Part shown: one piece after another, positions 34,039 through 45,705 of the stretch
Layout of the letters: each line of letters begins with the position of its first letter
Position numbering within the stretch: the first letter of the stretch is position 1
NCBI GenBank assembly: GCA_022432975.1
Contig: CM039512.1
Coordinates: forward strand, 37,759,936-37,823,935
Direction of reading: 5' to 3'
DNA length: 64,000 nucleotides
Origin: Begonia masoniana
Lineage: Eukaryota; Streptophyta; Magnoliopsida; Cucurbitales; Begoniaceae
The notes under the pieces: generated by a model
Seen by the model: the letters and a program-made list of their open reading frames with translations, nothing else
The model's database searches: none
Told to the model about the DNA's origin: nothing
Translations under genes and position numbers: made by a program

Positions 34039-34148
34039 GATGCATTGTCGGAGCAAAATTGACAATGGATCCCATAAGAACTCCGTAGTTAAGATTGCAC
34101 TAGCAAGAGCAATACCAGGTTGGGTGACCGACTGAGAAGTCCTCGTAG
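34039..34148 (+). promoter_or_regulatory. 5S rRNA-derived segment 2 in Cassandra LTR
   Basis: Closest of the three to 5S rRNA: GGATCCCATAAGAACTCCG, then GTTAAGATTGC, then CAGGTTGGGTGACC and AAGTCCTCGT. In Cassandra such segments keep internal pol III promoter boxes; activity here is inferred. Confidence 0.85.
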
Positions 34149-34373
34149 AAAACAAATCTGTGAAGGCCGAGGGTTGCTAAAAGCGGACAATATCTTATTG
34201 GGGAGAAAGAGATTCATTATAAATGATCTCAGAGCCTGTGCTAAATATGTGGCCGACCAAGACGTCGGGCCCCCATGAGGGGGGTGTATTGTGATGGTTA
34301 TGGCTGCAATCCCACATCGCTTAGAGGAAAAATATGGATGAAAAATATATAAAGAAATCTTCCCAAGATAGTA

Positions 34374-34484
34374 AGACGCGTTTTCGGAGCAAAATTAGCC
34401 ACTAATCCCATAAGAACTATGTAGTTAAGAGTGCTCCGATGAGAGCAGTACCAGGTTTGGTGATCGATTGGGAAGTCCTCATAG
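34374..34484 (+). promoter_or_regulatory. 5S rRNA-derived segment 3 in Cassandra 3' LTR
   Basis: Same order of 5S motifs inside the complete 3' LTR, with changes in the A-box neighbourhood (AACTATGTAGTTAAGAG) and C-box (GGTTTGGTGATC). Confidence 0.8.
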
Positions 34485-34557
34485 AAAAAAAATCCGTGAA
34501 GGCCGAGGGTTGCCCAAAGTGGACAATATCTTACTACGGAGGAAGAGATTCATTACA

Positions 34558-34829
34558 ACTTTGCTGCCAAATGAAGATACTATGTTGGAATTTCTCTTCT
34601 TGAAGAAAGCCTTGGATCGATGACATGGCAACCCTTAGCCGTTGGATCAAATTGCACATATTCATCTCGGCCAGCCAAGTAAAGATTGAAGCCAATTTGT
34701 CCAAGTGTTTGACCGAGGTTCCAACGGCTCTTTTGGAGCTTCTTTGTTAACCAAACCCTCCAGCCATCCTTAGGTTTATATAAACATGGTTATTGGTGTT
34801 TGTAAGAGGTTATTGTTGGAAATAGTTGC
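34558..34829 (+). mobile_element. CRM-type 5' LTR, second piece with TATA box
   Basis: Homologous to 51359-51620. TATATAAACATGG at about 34777 is the likely LTR core promoter (TATATAAATATGG in the second LTR). About 24 bp of LTR present at 51335-51358 is missing at the left edge. Interrupted at 34830 by a solo LTR. Confidence 0.85.
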
Positions 34830-37400
34830 TGTAACACTCGGATTTACGGAATTTTTATAATATATGTGAATAATGGCATTTTTGTAATTATGTCGAATTA
34901 AGTCGGTTTCGTGAAAAGAAAGCATTATTATGATCCTAATATTTAATATGGATTTTAAGAAAATTTTGGGAATTTTAAGAGTTTAACGCTAATTTTATGA
35001 TAATTACGTTTATCGTAATATAAAGGATACTTTGGTAAAATTAGTAAACGGGATCCGTTTTGCGTACGAACAGTTTTAATTGAACCCTAGTAATGTGTTG
35101 GAATGATGGGTGAAGTAAGAAATTTTGGAGAAACCGAACGGTTAGCTAAATAACGTAACAAAGAACGAAACAAATAGAAAATCAAAGGAAGGGCAAAATC
35201 ATAATTTTGCAAGTCAAATTTTAATAAAACATCACAACCCTCTCCTTCTCCTTCACTTTCACGATTTTCTCCTTTTTCCTTCTCTTCCAGGCGACTTTTC
35301 TCTCCAACGGCGTTCTCCTCCTTCCAACGGCGTTTCCCCTCCGATCAACCTCCATTCTTCACGTTTTCTTCTCCAATCCCGACCCTAGGTACGATTATAA
35401 GGTTTTAGGAAAGTTTATTTCGATTTTTATGGTGTTTAAACGATTAGGGTTCGTTTAGGGTTTAGTTAAAAAATGTGATTTAGGATTTGAAATTCATAGG
35501 TTTACCGTGTTTGTGGATATAAAGGACTTATCGAGCGTTATTGGACGAAGTTAATCGATTTAGGACAAATGTTAGAGATTGATGAATTTTCGGGTTTGTG
35601 GAAAAACTCGTTAATGGCGGTTTTGAGGTATCGAGCGTTAATTGTTGTTAAAATGCCTCGATTAGTTAAGTTAGAATTTTAAAAATTTCCGTAGTTAAGG
35701 ATTTCGTAAATTTGGATGTTTAAGGTATAAACGCGTTTTAACGACGATTGTTGTGAAATTTCTTAGGTGAACAATGCTCGTAGACAGAGCTTGAAGTTCA
35801 AAGCGCACGAGGTAAGTTCTCGTGACTTACTGTGGCCGATTGGCCTACACCATAAGCCGAGTTTGTTGTTGAGGATACGTTGGTGCTTTATTGTTTATGT
35901 TGGTCATTGTTTCGTCTAATTGTCTTGGTTGGGTAGTTTAGGTTGATTGCTGTGACAGTATTCGTAGTGTTTTGATGGTATTAGTAGTGTTTTGATGGTA
36001 TGCTCTTTATGTATGGTTATATTGAACTGTTCATGCATCATGGTTTCAAAACGTCATGAAAATGAATTTAAGCATTGATTTTATGAAAGGAACATGCATT
36101 GTAAAGGCAAATAAAGTATCACAGTAAACAACCATAACATGGGATTATCGGGGATGAAGTTCAGACCTGGCGTTCTATGGTTAGCGAGTTTTCCTCCCTT
36201 CAGATGGTGTGGGCTGTCTATTCACTTGACGTGCCCTATCTATCTGTCAAGCGTTTCCGATAACCATAGACTGACACGTACGGATATATGAAATGACATG
36301 GACGGTTTTTATCTCATAGGTGTCTTTATGGTGTAGGTGATATTGAGCAAGGTGAGGACGAGATCCCTCCAACTGAGGATTGATGCAGTTGATGGAGGAT
36401 GGCCCGTGGGAGTGTGCTGGGCAGTCGAGGCCCCTTTTGACCCGTGGAGAAGTAAAACGTATGTAAGTATTTTGGGGATACGATAGATAGATCGTAGGAG
36501 AAATTGTATAGATTGAACTTATTAGGATGCTTGGAATCTGGTTAGTTGATAGCTTTATGATTTGATGTTTTTAAATGTTTTGGAAACTATTTTATAAACT
36601 GCTTGGTGATTTAAAACAGGGGAAAATGTTTAGTTTTAAATCGATCCATGCAGTTTGTTTTTATGAATTTTCACTACGTTTTCGGCTAAATTTTATGTAG
36701 GTTTTGTGAATTATGAAATGGAGAAAGGTATAAGAAGTAGGATGTTTTGAATGGAAATGTGATGAAGTGTTTAGTTTATAGTGTTTGTTAAGGTGTATGT
36801 GTGGAAAGAAAAGGGTTTAGGGAATGAGAAGAAAGAAGGGAAGAGTGAAAGAAAGAAGAAGAAGAAAAGAGGAGCAGCTCTCTGGATTTCAGAATCCAGA
36901 AAGCCTGCTGATCGATCGCCAGAAAGGGGCGATCAATCGGCAGAAGTGAGGCGGCTCTCTGGAATTTCCAGAGAGCCTGCCGATTGATCACCAATAATAG
37001 GGCGATCAATCGGCTTGTGATTGGTCGCCAAAGGGCGATCGATCGCCTGATATAGAGGCGATCGATCGCCCCTGTATTATAATATGGGCGATCGATCGCC
37101 TGATAATGGGGTGATCGATCGCCCCTTTGTTTTCCACGGCCTTGACGTTTTTGCCTCTCAAATTGTTGGCCAATGTTTTAATTGTTTTATAATTGATTTA
37201 AATAATTGTTTTAAGTTTATTTCAATTGTTTTAAGTTTTGTTTAAGTGGTTTTAAGCAAATAGTTTTCAAATGGTTTTTAACAATTTAGTCTACGATTTA
37301 AATTCCGCTCAAAAGTCACGAGCTTTACATGGATAGTAAAAGGGTATGATGATAAAAAAAATAATACGAAAAAATTAGGATACAGGTAAGGGTCGCTACA
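34830..37400 (+). mobile_element. Solo LTR C, long-LTR family, TSD GTTGC
   Basis: 2571 bp from TGTAACACTCGG to GGGTCGCTACA with GTTGC on both sides (34825-34829, 37401-37405). Landmarks: leader ending CCCTAG/GTACG at 35388/35389; acceptor CTTAG at 35765-35766; 45-nt block 35767-35811 then GTAAGTTC; GGTGTAG/GTGA acceptor at 36335-36336; a conserved CCGTGG block near 36450. GATCGATCGCC-type inverted repeats run from 36908 to 37122, alternating with CTCTGGA/TCCAGAGAG pairs. No coding domain. Confidence 0.93.
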
Positions 37401-37894
37401 GTTGCTGTTTGTTTAAGGAAAACCGAGAAGGTTTGAAAGCTGAAAGGTAAGCCTCGGTGTGTGCTTCACCCGAGAGGAGTTGTGCCTCCATTACCTTCAA
37501 GCTCAAGGTTGCTTGAAGGTTCTTATTTTACATCATTCTATTTACTCTTTCAAGAGTTGGAAACCAGAAGATGATGACCAACCATTTCCGAAAGGTTGCC
37601 TTTTCTTTCCATGGAAAAAAAGAGTAAGCCTAGAGCCTCAAAATATTGCTCATCGGCCAACTTCGAGTTTTCTTGTATAACTTCACTTCCACCACTTATT
37701 TTCATCTGAAAATTTAAAATGTTTCAATTCACTCATAAAATAAGTTGCACCTAAAATTTCAAGTGATTTGGACTTTATTTGCCTATAGAACGTTTGTCCT
37801 ATTTTAAGGTCACCTCGACTTGGCCGTGCACCGAGTGTAGTAATCTATTTGTGGGTTGGAACGCGCCTTTTTTTTGCAGGCCCTTGGCGTGTCA
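37401..37894 (+). mobile_element. CRM-type 5' LTR, third piece and end
   Basis: Continues the LTR (GTTGCTGTTTG..., as near 51627 and 52717) and ends TTTTGCAGG...GTGTCA at 37894. The same terminal arrangement closes the minus-strand element's LTR near 58285-58310. The last 200 bp are absent from the truncated 3' LTR at 52963. Confidence 0.8.
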
Positions 37895-37896
37895 TT

Positions 37897-37907
37897 TGGT
37901 ATTAGAG
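37897..37907 (+). other. Primer-binding site of the decayed CRM element
   Basis: TGGTATTAGAG, one change from the initiator tRNA-Met complement TGGTATCAGAG, three bases after the LTR end. Confidence 0.75.
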
Positions 37908-38470
37908 TTAAGGAAACTTTTATTTCGTGCTAGTAATCATATTGGTTTACTTTTTCATTCATGTTCACATAGCTACATCTTAATACTAATTTCAGGTTAT
38001 CATTAACTTAATTTTATGTCATGAACCGATCTGTTTTGTTTTGCTGTTTTTTGCATATGTGTTGAGTGTTATCTTCTAGCACATTTTTGTTAACTTGTTA
38101 AGATCTGAACCTGAAAGTTTGACATCTAAATATTGCTTTAAAACTTGTTTTTAGTGCTTAAAATGTTTAACTTTCTATTTTACATAAAACCGAGAAGCAT
38201 GAAATGAACCTAAAAATTTACTAAGTGTTAGTGTTGTTTTCTTTCACCATTTTATTTGCTATTATCTTATGAAGGTAAAAGACTAAAAGTATTAACTTTT
38301 GCATCAAAGCTTGGTCATTAATTCTGCTCAAAACCCGAAACCAAAAGTTCCATCAAGACTATTTTGTGATATTTTTACCTTAGTCGAGATTAGCTTTATA
38401 ATTGTGTGTTCTATTTACTGTTTTTCATTGATGAAGCATGCATAGTATACCATCTAGCTGCCGTCGCGCG
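37908..38470 (+). mobile_element. CRM untranslated leader remnant
   Basis: AT-rich sequence after the primer site with no open frame of note. Gag would be expected downstream but is absent; GC-rich sequence of a minus-strand long LTR starts near 38455-38480. Confidence 0.4.
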
Positions 38471-38554
38471 CACGGCACACCCTCGGTGCATGTGCGCCAC
38501 CCACTTGGGTGGCGCGCACTCTGGGCAGTCCCCCACTTGCCACGCACAAGCCAC

Positions 38555-38690
38555 AGCCGATCGATCGGCACCAGCGCCGATCGATCGGCGAACTCTCTGT
38601 TTTTCAGCCAAAAAAGCAGACAAAACGCCGATCGATCAGCCCTTGGGCGCGATCGATCGGCTGGGTGCCCCCCTATGCATGCGTCCTATG
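38555..38690. repeat. CGATCGATCGGC inverted-repeat cluster
   Basis: At least four copies of a self-complementary GATCGATCGGC-type motif in a GC-rich stretch, in the same relative position as the clusters at 13505, 36908, 47975 and 57785. The plus-strand 205-codon ORF over it shows no domain. Confidence 0.85.
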
Positions 38691-39949
38691 CGCGCCCACG
38701 CAAGCGCTGCGTGCCCCCCATGCGAGCGCTGCGCGCGCACCCTGCACGCAGCCCGGTGCCTCCAGCGCACCACCTCACCCTTTTTCCACACTTATCGACT
38801 TTTCTCCATTTCTTCCACCTACACTTCACCCATAAACTTACTTCAAACATTTCTAAACATAAAATACCTCAACCCTCAAAAACACGACTTAAAACGGAGC
38901 CTAAAAACGCATCCAAAAATGTATTTAAAATTCACGAAAACCAATTGCATGAATCGCTCTAAAAACCGAACATATCCTTACGAGTTCAAAACACTCAACA
39001 ATTCCAGTATATTTTCGAATTGAAAACTTCATTTTCCTATGCGCTCTACTACCATAACATACACATCAAAACTCAACTTTTCACACATTTTCTAACAAAC
39101 TTTTTCATCCACATACATAAACATTTCCATACGTTCTGCCATCACATATCTATACACCTATTTAAACTTTCCTAATCACTTTCAAACAAAATAGGTACTT
39201 GGCTCACTCTAACCCCGATGAAAATGACGTTCAAAATAATTTTTATAAACCCGAAACTATACAAATCGGACACAGCGGAATTTAAAGCTAAGTCTCCCGA
39301 AGCTTTCTTATGTCATACCTAGCTGCCTAGACTCACTAATTTCCCTTAATCCTAGCCGTTAAGCATCACGGCGTCCTCCTCGAAAATTTCGACAAAGTAA
39401 CGCCTAAAAATGGCGCCTTCAAAATGCTAGGTACCTGCAAATGAAACAATTCTCAACCAGATCCAGAATACTCTTACTTTACTATCCAGCATACGAAATC
39501 TCCAAATAGCAGTAAAGAGGGAAACTAAAATACGAACATCTCTAAGTGAAGAAAATTCACAGTATAGGGCGACACATCACCCTTAACTATGAATATATAC
39601 AACAAATACAAATAGCTATACCATAACTGTCAAAAACATCAACCAAAAAGAGTAACGCATTCCCATCATTTCCACAAACAGACATCTACAATAAACTACC
39701 AAAATACAAAGCCCTACATCCCTCGAAGACCATGGTCGAGGCGCCCCGACAACTGCCTGCACCGACACACCCCGTGCGTCTCTGACTGCTCCCAAGTTCT
39801 GGCTCACTCATTTGGCTCACCTGCAACCGCGTCGTTACCTACACCATAGAACACACACACATACGTCAGCTTACGCTTAGCAAGTAGGGAATAACAAATA
39901 TAAACATGCATACACGACCCTCACACAACCCTAACACACATCCGAGTCT

Positions 39950-42773
39950 AGCTCCCAAGAGGTATTTCCATCTGAGTCTCGCTCCCAAGATGACACTACC
40001 CCATCACCTAGTATACATCTGAGTCTCGCTCCCAAGATGCATATCCATCTGATTCTCGCTCCCAAGATGGCCCTAACCCAATCACCTATTACACATCAGA
40101 GTCTCGCTCCCAAGATGCGTATCCATCCGAGTCTCGCTCCCAAGATGGCCCTAACCTAATCACCTATTATACATCTGAGTCTCGCTCACAAGATGCGTAT
40201 CCATCCGAGTCTCGCTCCTAAGATGGCCCTAACCTAATCACCTATTACACATCTGAGTCTCGCTCCCAAGATGCGTATCCATCCGAGTCTCACTCCCAAG
40301 ATGGCCCTAACCCTCCGAGTCTCACTCCCAAGAGGGCACTAACCTAATCACCTATTACACATCAGAGTCTCGCTCCCAAGATGCGTATCCATCCGAGTCT
40401 CGCTCCCAAGATGGCCCTAACCTAATCACCTATTACACATCAGAGTCTCGCTCCCAAGATGCGTATCCATCCGAGTCTCGCTCCCAAGATGCGTATCCAT
40501 CCGAGTCTCGCTCCCAAGATGGCCCTAACCTAATCACCTATTACACATCAGAGTCTCGCTCCCAAGATGGCCCTAACCTAATCACCTATTACACATCAGA
40601 GTCTCGCTCCCAAGATGCGTATCCATCCGAGTCTCGCTCCCAAGATGCGTATCCATCCGAGTCTCGCTCCCAAGATGCGTATCCATCCGAGTCTCGCTCC
40701 CAAGATGCGTATCCATCCGAGTCTCGCTCCCAAGATGCGTATCCATCCGAGTCTCGCTCCCAAGATGCGTATCCATCCGAGTCTCGCTCCCAAGATGGCC
40801 CTAACCTAATCACCTATTACACATCAGAGTCTCGCTCCCAAGATGCGTATCCATCCGAGTCTCGCTCCCAAGATGGCCCTAACCTAATCACCTATTACAC
40901 ATCAGAGTCTCGCTCCCAAGATGCGTATCCATCCGAGTCTCGCTCCCAAGATGCGTATCCATCCGAGTCTCACTCCCAAGATGGCCCTAACCTAATCACC
41001 TATTACACATCAGAGTCTCGCTCCCAAGATGGCCCTAACCTAATCACCTATTACACATCAGAGTCTCGCTCCCAAGATGCGTATCCATCCGAGTCTCGCT
41101 CCCAAGATGCGTATCCATCCGAGTCTCGCTCCCAAGATGCGTATCCATCCGAGTCTCGCTCCCAAGATGGCCCTAACCTAATCACCTATTATACATCTGA
41201 GTCTCGCTCCCAAGATGGCCCTAACCTAATCACCTATTACACATCAGAGTCTCGCTCCCAAGATGCGTATCCATCCGAGTCTCGCTCCCAAGATGCGTAT
41301 CCATCCGAGTCTCGCTCCCAAGATGCGTATCCATCCGAGTCTCGCTCCCAAGATGCGTATCCATCCGAGTCTCGCTCCCAAGATGCGTATCCATCCGAGT
41401 CTCGCTCCCAAGATGCGTATCCATCCGAGTCTCGCTCCCAAGATGCGTATCCATCCGAGTCTCGCTCCCAAGATGCGTATCCATCCGAGTCTCGCTCCCA
41501 AGATGCGTATCCATCCGAGTCTCGCTCCCAAGATGCGTATCCATCCGAGTCTCGCTCCCAAGATGCGTATCCATCCGAGTCTCGCTCCCAAGATGCGTAT
41601 CCATCCGAGTCTCGCTCCCAAGATGCGTATCCATCCGAGTCTCGCTCCCAAGATGCGTATCCATCCGAGTCTCGCTCCCAAGATGCGTATCCATCCGAGT
41701 CTCGCTCCCAAGATGCGTATCCATCCGAGTCTCGCTCCCAAGATGCGTATCCATCCGAGTCTCGCTCCCAAGATGGCCCTAACCTAATCACCTATTACAC
41801 ATCAGAGTCTCGCTCCCAAGATGCGTATCCATCCGAGTCTCGCTCCCAAGATGCGTATCCATCCGAGTCTCGCTCCCAAGATGCGTATCCATCCGAGTCT
41901 CGCTCCCAAGATGCGTATCCATCCGAGTCTCGCTCCCAAGATGCGTATCCATCCGAGTCTCGCTCCCAAGATGCGTATCCATCCGAGTCTCGCTCCCAAG
42001 ATGCGTATCCATCCGAGTCTCGCTCCCAAGATGCGTATCCATCCGAGTCTCGCTCCCAAGATGCGTATCCATCCGAGTCTCGCTCCCAAGATGCGTATCC
42101 ATCCGAGTCTCGCTCCCAAGATGCGTATCCATCCGAGTCTCGCTCCCAAGATGGCCCTAACCTAATCACCTATTACACATCAGAGTCTCGCTCCCAAGAT
42201 GGCCCTAACCTAATCACCTATTACACATCAGAGTCTCGCTCCCAAGATGCGTATCCATCCGAGTCTCGCTCCCAAGATGCGTATCCATCCGAGTCTCGCT
42301 CCCAAGATGCGTATCCATCCGAGTCTCGCTCCCAAGATGCGTATCCATCCGAGTCTCGCTCCCAAGATGCGTATCCATCCGAGTCTCGCTCCCAAGATGC
42401 GTATCCATCCGAGTCTCGCTCCCAAGATGCGTATCCATCCGAGTCTCGCTCCCAAGATGCGTATCCATCCGAGTCTCGCTCCCAAGATGCGTATCCATCC
42501 GAGTCTCGCTCCCAAGATGGCCCTAACCTAATCACCTATTACACATCAGAGTCTCGCTCCCAAGATGGCCCTAACCTAATCACCTATTACACATCAGAGT
42601 CTCGCTCCCAAGATGGCCCTAACCTAATCACCTATTACACATCAGAGTCTCGCTCCCAAGATGGCCCTAACCTAATCACCTATTACACATCAGAGTCTCG
42701 CTCCCAAGATGCGTATCCATCCGAGTCTCACTCCCAAGATGGCCCTAACCTAATCACCTATTACACATCAGAG
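39950..42773. repeat. Minisatellite of 30-bp and 48-bp units
   Basis: All units share GAGTCTCGCTCCCAAGAT. The 30-bp unit adds GCGTATCCATCC; the 48-bp unit adds GGCCCTAACC...TTACACATCA. Long 30-bp runs occur at about 41263-41775 (17 units), 41821-42135 (11) and 42247-42500 (9), separated by 48-bp units; the left end is more degenerate. Both lengths are multiples of 3, so several frames stay open on both strands (up to 184 codons). There is no start context, domain or homologue to support a protein. Confidence 0.97.
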
Positions 42774-43514
42774 TCTATCAGAATCAACCGATCAGTGGCC
42801 ACGTACTCCTCTTATAACCTAGTTTAACCTACCAAAGGAAATTTAAAACAAACGGCCCGAACTAGGTCAAAAATGGCAAAACCCGATTCTACCCCTTAAC
42901 CAAAAATTTCCCCCATCACGGTTTTCATCAAATTCCACCCATTACCTCACTAATCAACCACATATTCCCTCAATTACCATAATCTACCCAAAAATCCCGA
43001 GGCTACACAACAAAAATTACAAATGCCCAAACAGGGCTCACTGCCTTTCGTCCAGACAAGGCTCATCACGGCCAGACAATTATTGCTAGCCTAAAGTTCG
43101 GCAATCTCAGGCCAAGACCGCCCAAAAATGGCCGTTGATCGGAGCTTAATCAAGCTCGTCACCCTCGGCCATGAATAGAACCGAAACAGGGCTAAAATAG
43201 AGCTTACCGTTTGGTTTGTGCGCGAAGACGGCCAGAAATTGCAGCCTTGGAATCGCCGACGTTGTCTGGCCGGAAAACGTCAAGGAGTCACGGTGGTTGT
43301 CGGAGGAGAGACGTCGCTCGGCTCTCTCTCTCTCGCGTCGGGAGCTCGGGCCGAACAGAAGCAGAATGGATTCTTCGTGAAGCCATTCTGTTTTTTATAA
43401 AAAAATGTATTATTTTATTTTATTTTATTTATTTATCTATTAACCAATTACTAAATCGCCCTCATGTGTTTAACTAAAGGCTACGTACGTCATAGAAATT
43501 TTTCGGGTGTTACA

Positions 43515-45107
43515 CTTAGTAAGGGGTGCACTAAACATGTACATGTACGTGAATGCATGATTTCGTAAAACATGTTCGTTTTCATTCATTCACTTTACAT
43601 CTCATGAGTTAACATAAGCGCGCATACTTTACATAACATGAGGGCCACATACATTTACATAACTTGAGTTGCCGTAAACTTCTACATCACATGACTTGCC
43701 ATATACATTCACATAACTTGCCATAAACCTTTATATCACATGACTTGCCATATACATTTACATAACTTGCCATAAACCTTAACATCACATACTTTACTTC
43801 GTTTACTTGAAAACATGCATGAAAAATTGTTTCTTGTGCACTTTGGAGGAAAACATGATGGATGAGTGAATTTCATATATGACATACCATCAAGGACAAT
43901 TCATAGACGCACGTAATTTGTAAATAACATAACGTATACTTAGTGGCTAACTTCCTAAGCTACCCGACTCACTAAATTCCCACAATTAAGGAAAACATCG
44001 TCAAGACACTTAAATTCTAACATCATTATAACGTAGGGCCTTAAAGGTCGAAAACCTAACACCAGTTACCTAGCGTCCTTAGCAATGTCGAGCACCTCGC
44101 TTTGAGCTTCGTTACCTAAGACAATTCACAATTCAATCATCAAAGCTAAATCTAAATAAACTGATCCAAAGACCAAACATAACTCCTAAGTAAGGCAATT
44201 TTCCTAAAACTTCCATTTTCGTAAAAACATCTCAAGTGCATTTAAGCCTTTACCCATATGTTAAAACATAATTCTCACGTCCATAACTAATTCGGAGCTC
44301 AATTCTTCATAACCTTCAATCCAAAACTAATCAACTAGTCATTTAGGCAATTTACCGAACACCTTTCGTGCACATATTCATTCACAATTTCCTCTCTAAT
44401 CTGACATCTGATTTCAACGATCAAACGCCTACACATCACTCATAACGTCTACTTTAACTTGTCATAGCTAATTATCGAATTAAACCTAACGATCAAGCCT
44501 AGAAATTCATAATCCTGATATACAATAAAACGATATTTACAACCACCAAAAATCCAATCCTATTTCCATCTTTTTAATCTAACTATCGAAAACATTCATA
44601 ATTACATCGTTAAAAGCCATCAATACAGTAAGCACATCAATTTCTAACATAACCTAAAATTTCACAAATTCTAAATCGAAAACCCTAGCAAAATATTTCC
44701 CTAAAAACAACAACTAAACGTCCAATACAATAAAGTCTCACCTAGAGTATGGATTGGGGAAGAGAAAGGAGGAGAAACTTCGCCGGAGAGGAGCGTTGAT
44801 CGGCGTCGAAGAGAAACGGTGGGGGAGGAGGAGAAAATGCCTAAGGAGAGGAGAGCTCACGTAGGAGAGGAGAAATGAGAGGAAATTTTTGACTTTGGCA
44901 ATTACCTTTTTACCCCTCCCTCAATTATTCGCATATTCCGTTAATTAACCTATCAATTTAGTTCCTTCGAAATTTTCTTATTTCTCTAAATATTCCAATT
45001 TATTTCTAAGCAAAACTTCCAGTTCGTAAAACAAACTTAATTTACTATTTTTACGAATATAAACCTATATATCGGAAAACTCAAAAATCGAAAACCCGGG
45101 TGTTACA
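43515..45107 (-). mobile_element. Long-LTR family fragment, minus strand (5' part)
   Basis: Starts TGTAACACCCGGG at 45107 (minus). Has the leader ending ACTCTAG/GTGAGA at 44742/44741, an exon-2-like block of about 46 nt near 44055-44100 followed by GTAACT, the GGCCCTACGT motif near 44031, and a CTTAGTAAGG end where another LTR begins. Its 3' half was not found. It sits where the CRM gag and N-terminal protease should be. Confidence 0.7.
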
Positions 45108-45705
45108 GATAATGTAGCCTCCAAGGAAATGGTTACCAAATTAGGACTAGAGACTACTACACATCCCCACTCTTATAAACTTTGATGGTTAGACGATAGA
45201 GATGACGTCAAGGTGACCAAGCAAGTGACTGTCGAGTTTGCCTTAAGTAAGTACAAGAACTCTGTTCTTTGTAATGTAGTGCCCATGAGTGCCAGCCACT
45301 TACTCTTAGGTCGACCATGACAATACGATCGTAAAGTGACTCATGATGGTTATACAAACTATTACTATTTGAAGTTCGGTGGTAAAACGATTAAGTTAGC
45401 ACCTTTGACCCTCAAACAAATAGCAAAAGATGATGAAGTTAGGAAGGAAGAGAAAAATAAAACAAATCTCTTCATGACCAAGAAGAAGCTAGAAGCATTA
45501 GTGCTTAAAGGAGAACCTTTAATTATGGTATTATTCCAAGATAAGATTTTAGAAATAGGAGTTATACTCATTCTAATGCAAAACTTACTCAAGCATTTTC
45601 AAAATGTTTTTCCTTAAAAGTTACCCCAATGATTACCACCCTTGCAAGGGATAGAGTATCAAATAGATCTACAACCAGAGACTGTGCTACCAAACCAACC
45701 CGAAG
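45108..45705 (+). pseudogene. CRM-type protease region, decayed
   Basis: Translates with stops and indels to the retroviral-type protease region and the spacer before RT of the minus-strand element (near its residues 485-690). N-V-A-S-x-E, L-L-L-G-R-P and the K-F-G-G-K-T-I-K-L stretch are recognisable. Broken by the solo LTR at 45706. Confidence 0.85.

Larger units (their letters stand above)
33796..34557 (+). mobile_element. Cassandra-like TRIM with 5S-derived LTRs, rearranged
   Basis: Three LTR units: a first truncated at both ends (33796-33972), a second (33973-34221), and a complete 268-bp 3' LTR (34290-34557, TGTGATGG to ATTACA). Between the last two is a 68-bp internal stretch with a decayed tRNA-Met primer site (about 34224-34236) and a purine tract GAGGGGGG before the 3' LTR. 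It has no coding capacity, as is normal for Cassandra. The right edge meets CRM LTR sequence at CTTTGCTGCC; the left edge is fused to the copia array. Confidence 0.85.
38471..43514 (-). mobile_element. Long-LTR family copy, minus strand, with giant minisatellite
   Basis: Minus-strand start TGTAACACCCG at 43514; GC-rich leader and an ACGGTAAGC donor-like site near 43207; minisatellite 39950-42773; CTTAGCAAG and GGTGTAG/GTAA acceptor-like site at 39838-39840; inverted-repeat block 38555-38690. The family's last 400 bp or so are not found, so the left boundary is set by the change in base composition and is approximate. A second exon-2-like motif near 39300-39440 suggests another copy is mixed in. 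It inserted within the LTR that continues at 43515. Confidence 0.6.

Noticed and set aside
34039..34148. Functional 5S rRNA gene
   Set aside because: Many substitutions and no intact terminal stem; the surrounding LTR, primer site and purine tract fit Cassandra.
38406..39023. 205-codon plus-strand ORF and overlapping 174- and 108-codon frames
   Set aside because: Lies over GC-rich inverted repeats of a minus-strand LTR; several frames are open at once and no domain is visible.
41230..42169. Overlapping ORFs of 94-184 codons on both strands encoding 10-residue repeats
   Set aside because: Unit lengths of 30 and 48 bp preserve frame automatically; the same stretch is open in several frames on both strands, which is not expected of a real gene.
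39950..42773. CRISPR-like repeat-spacer pattern from the shared 18-bp core
   Set aside because: The intervening 12- and 30-bp sequences are two recurring types, not unique spacers.
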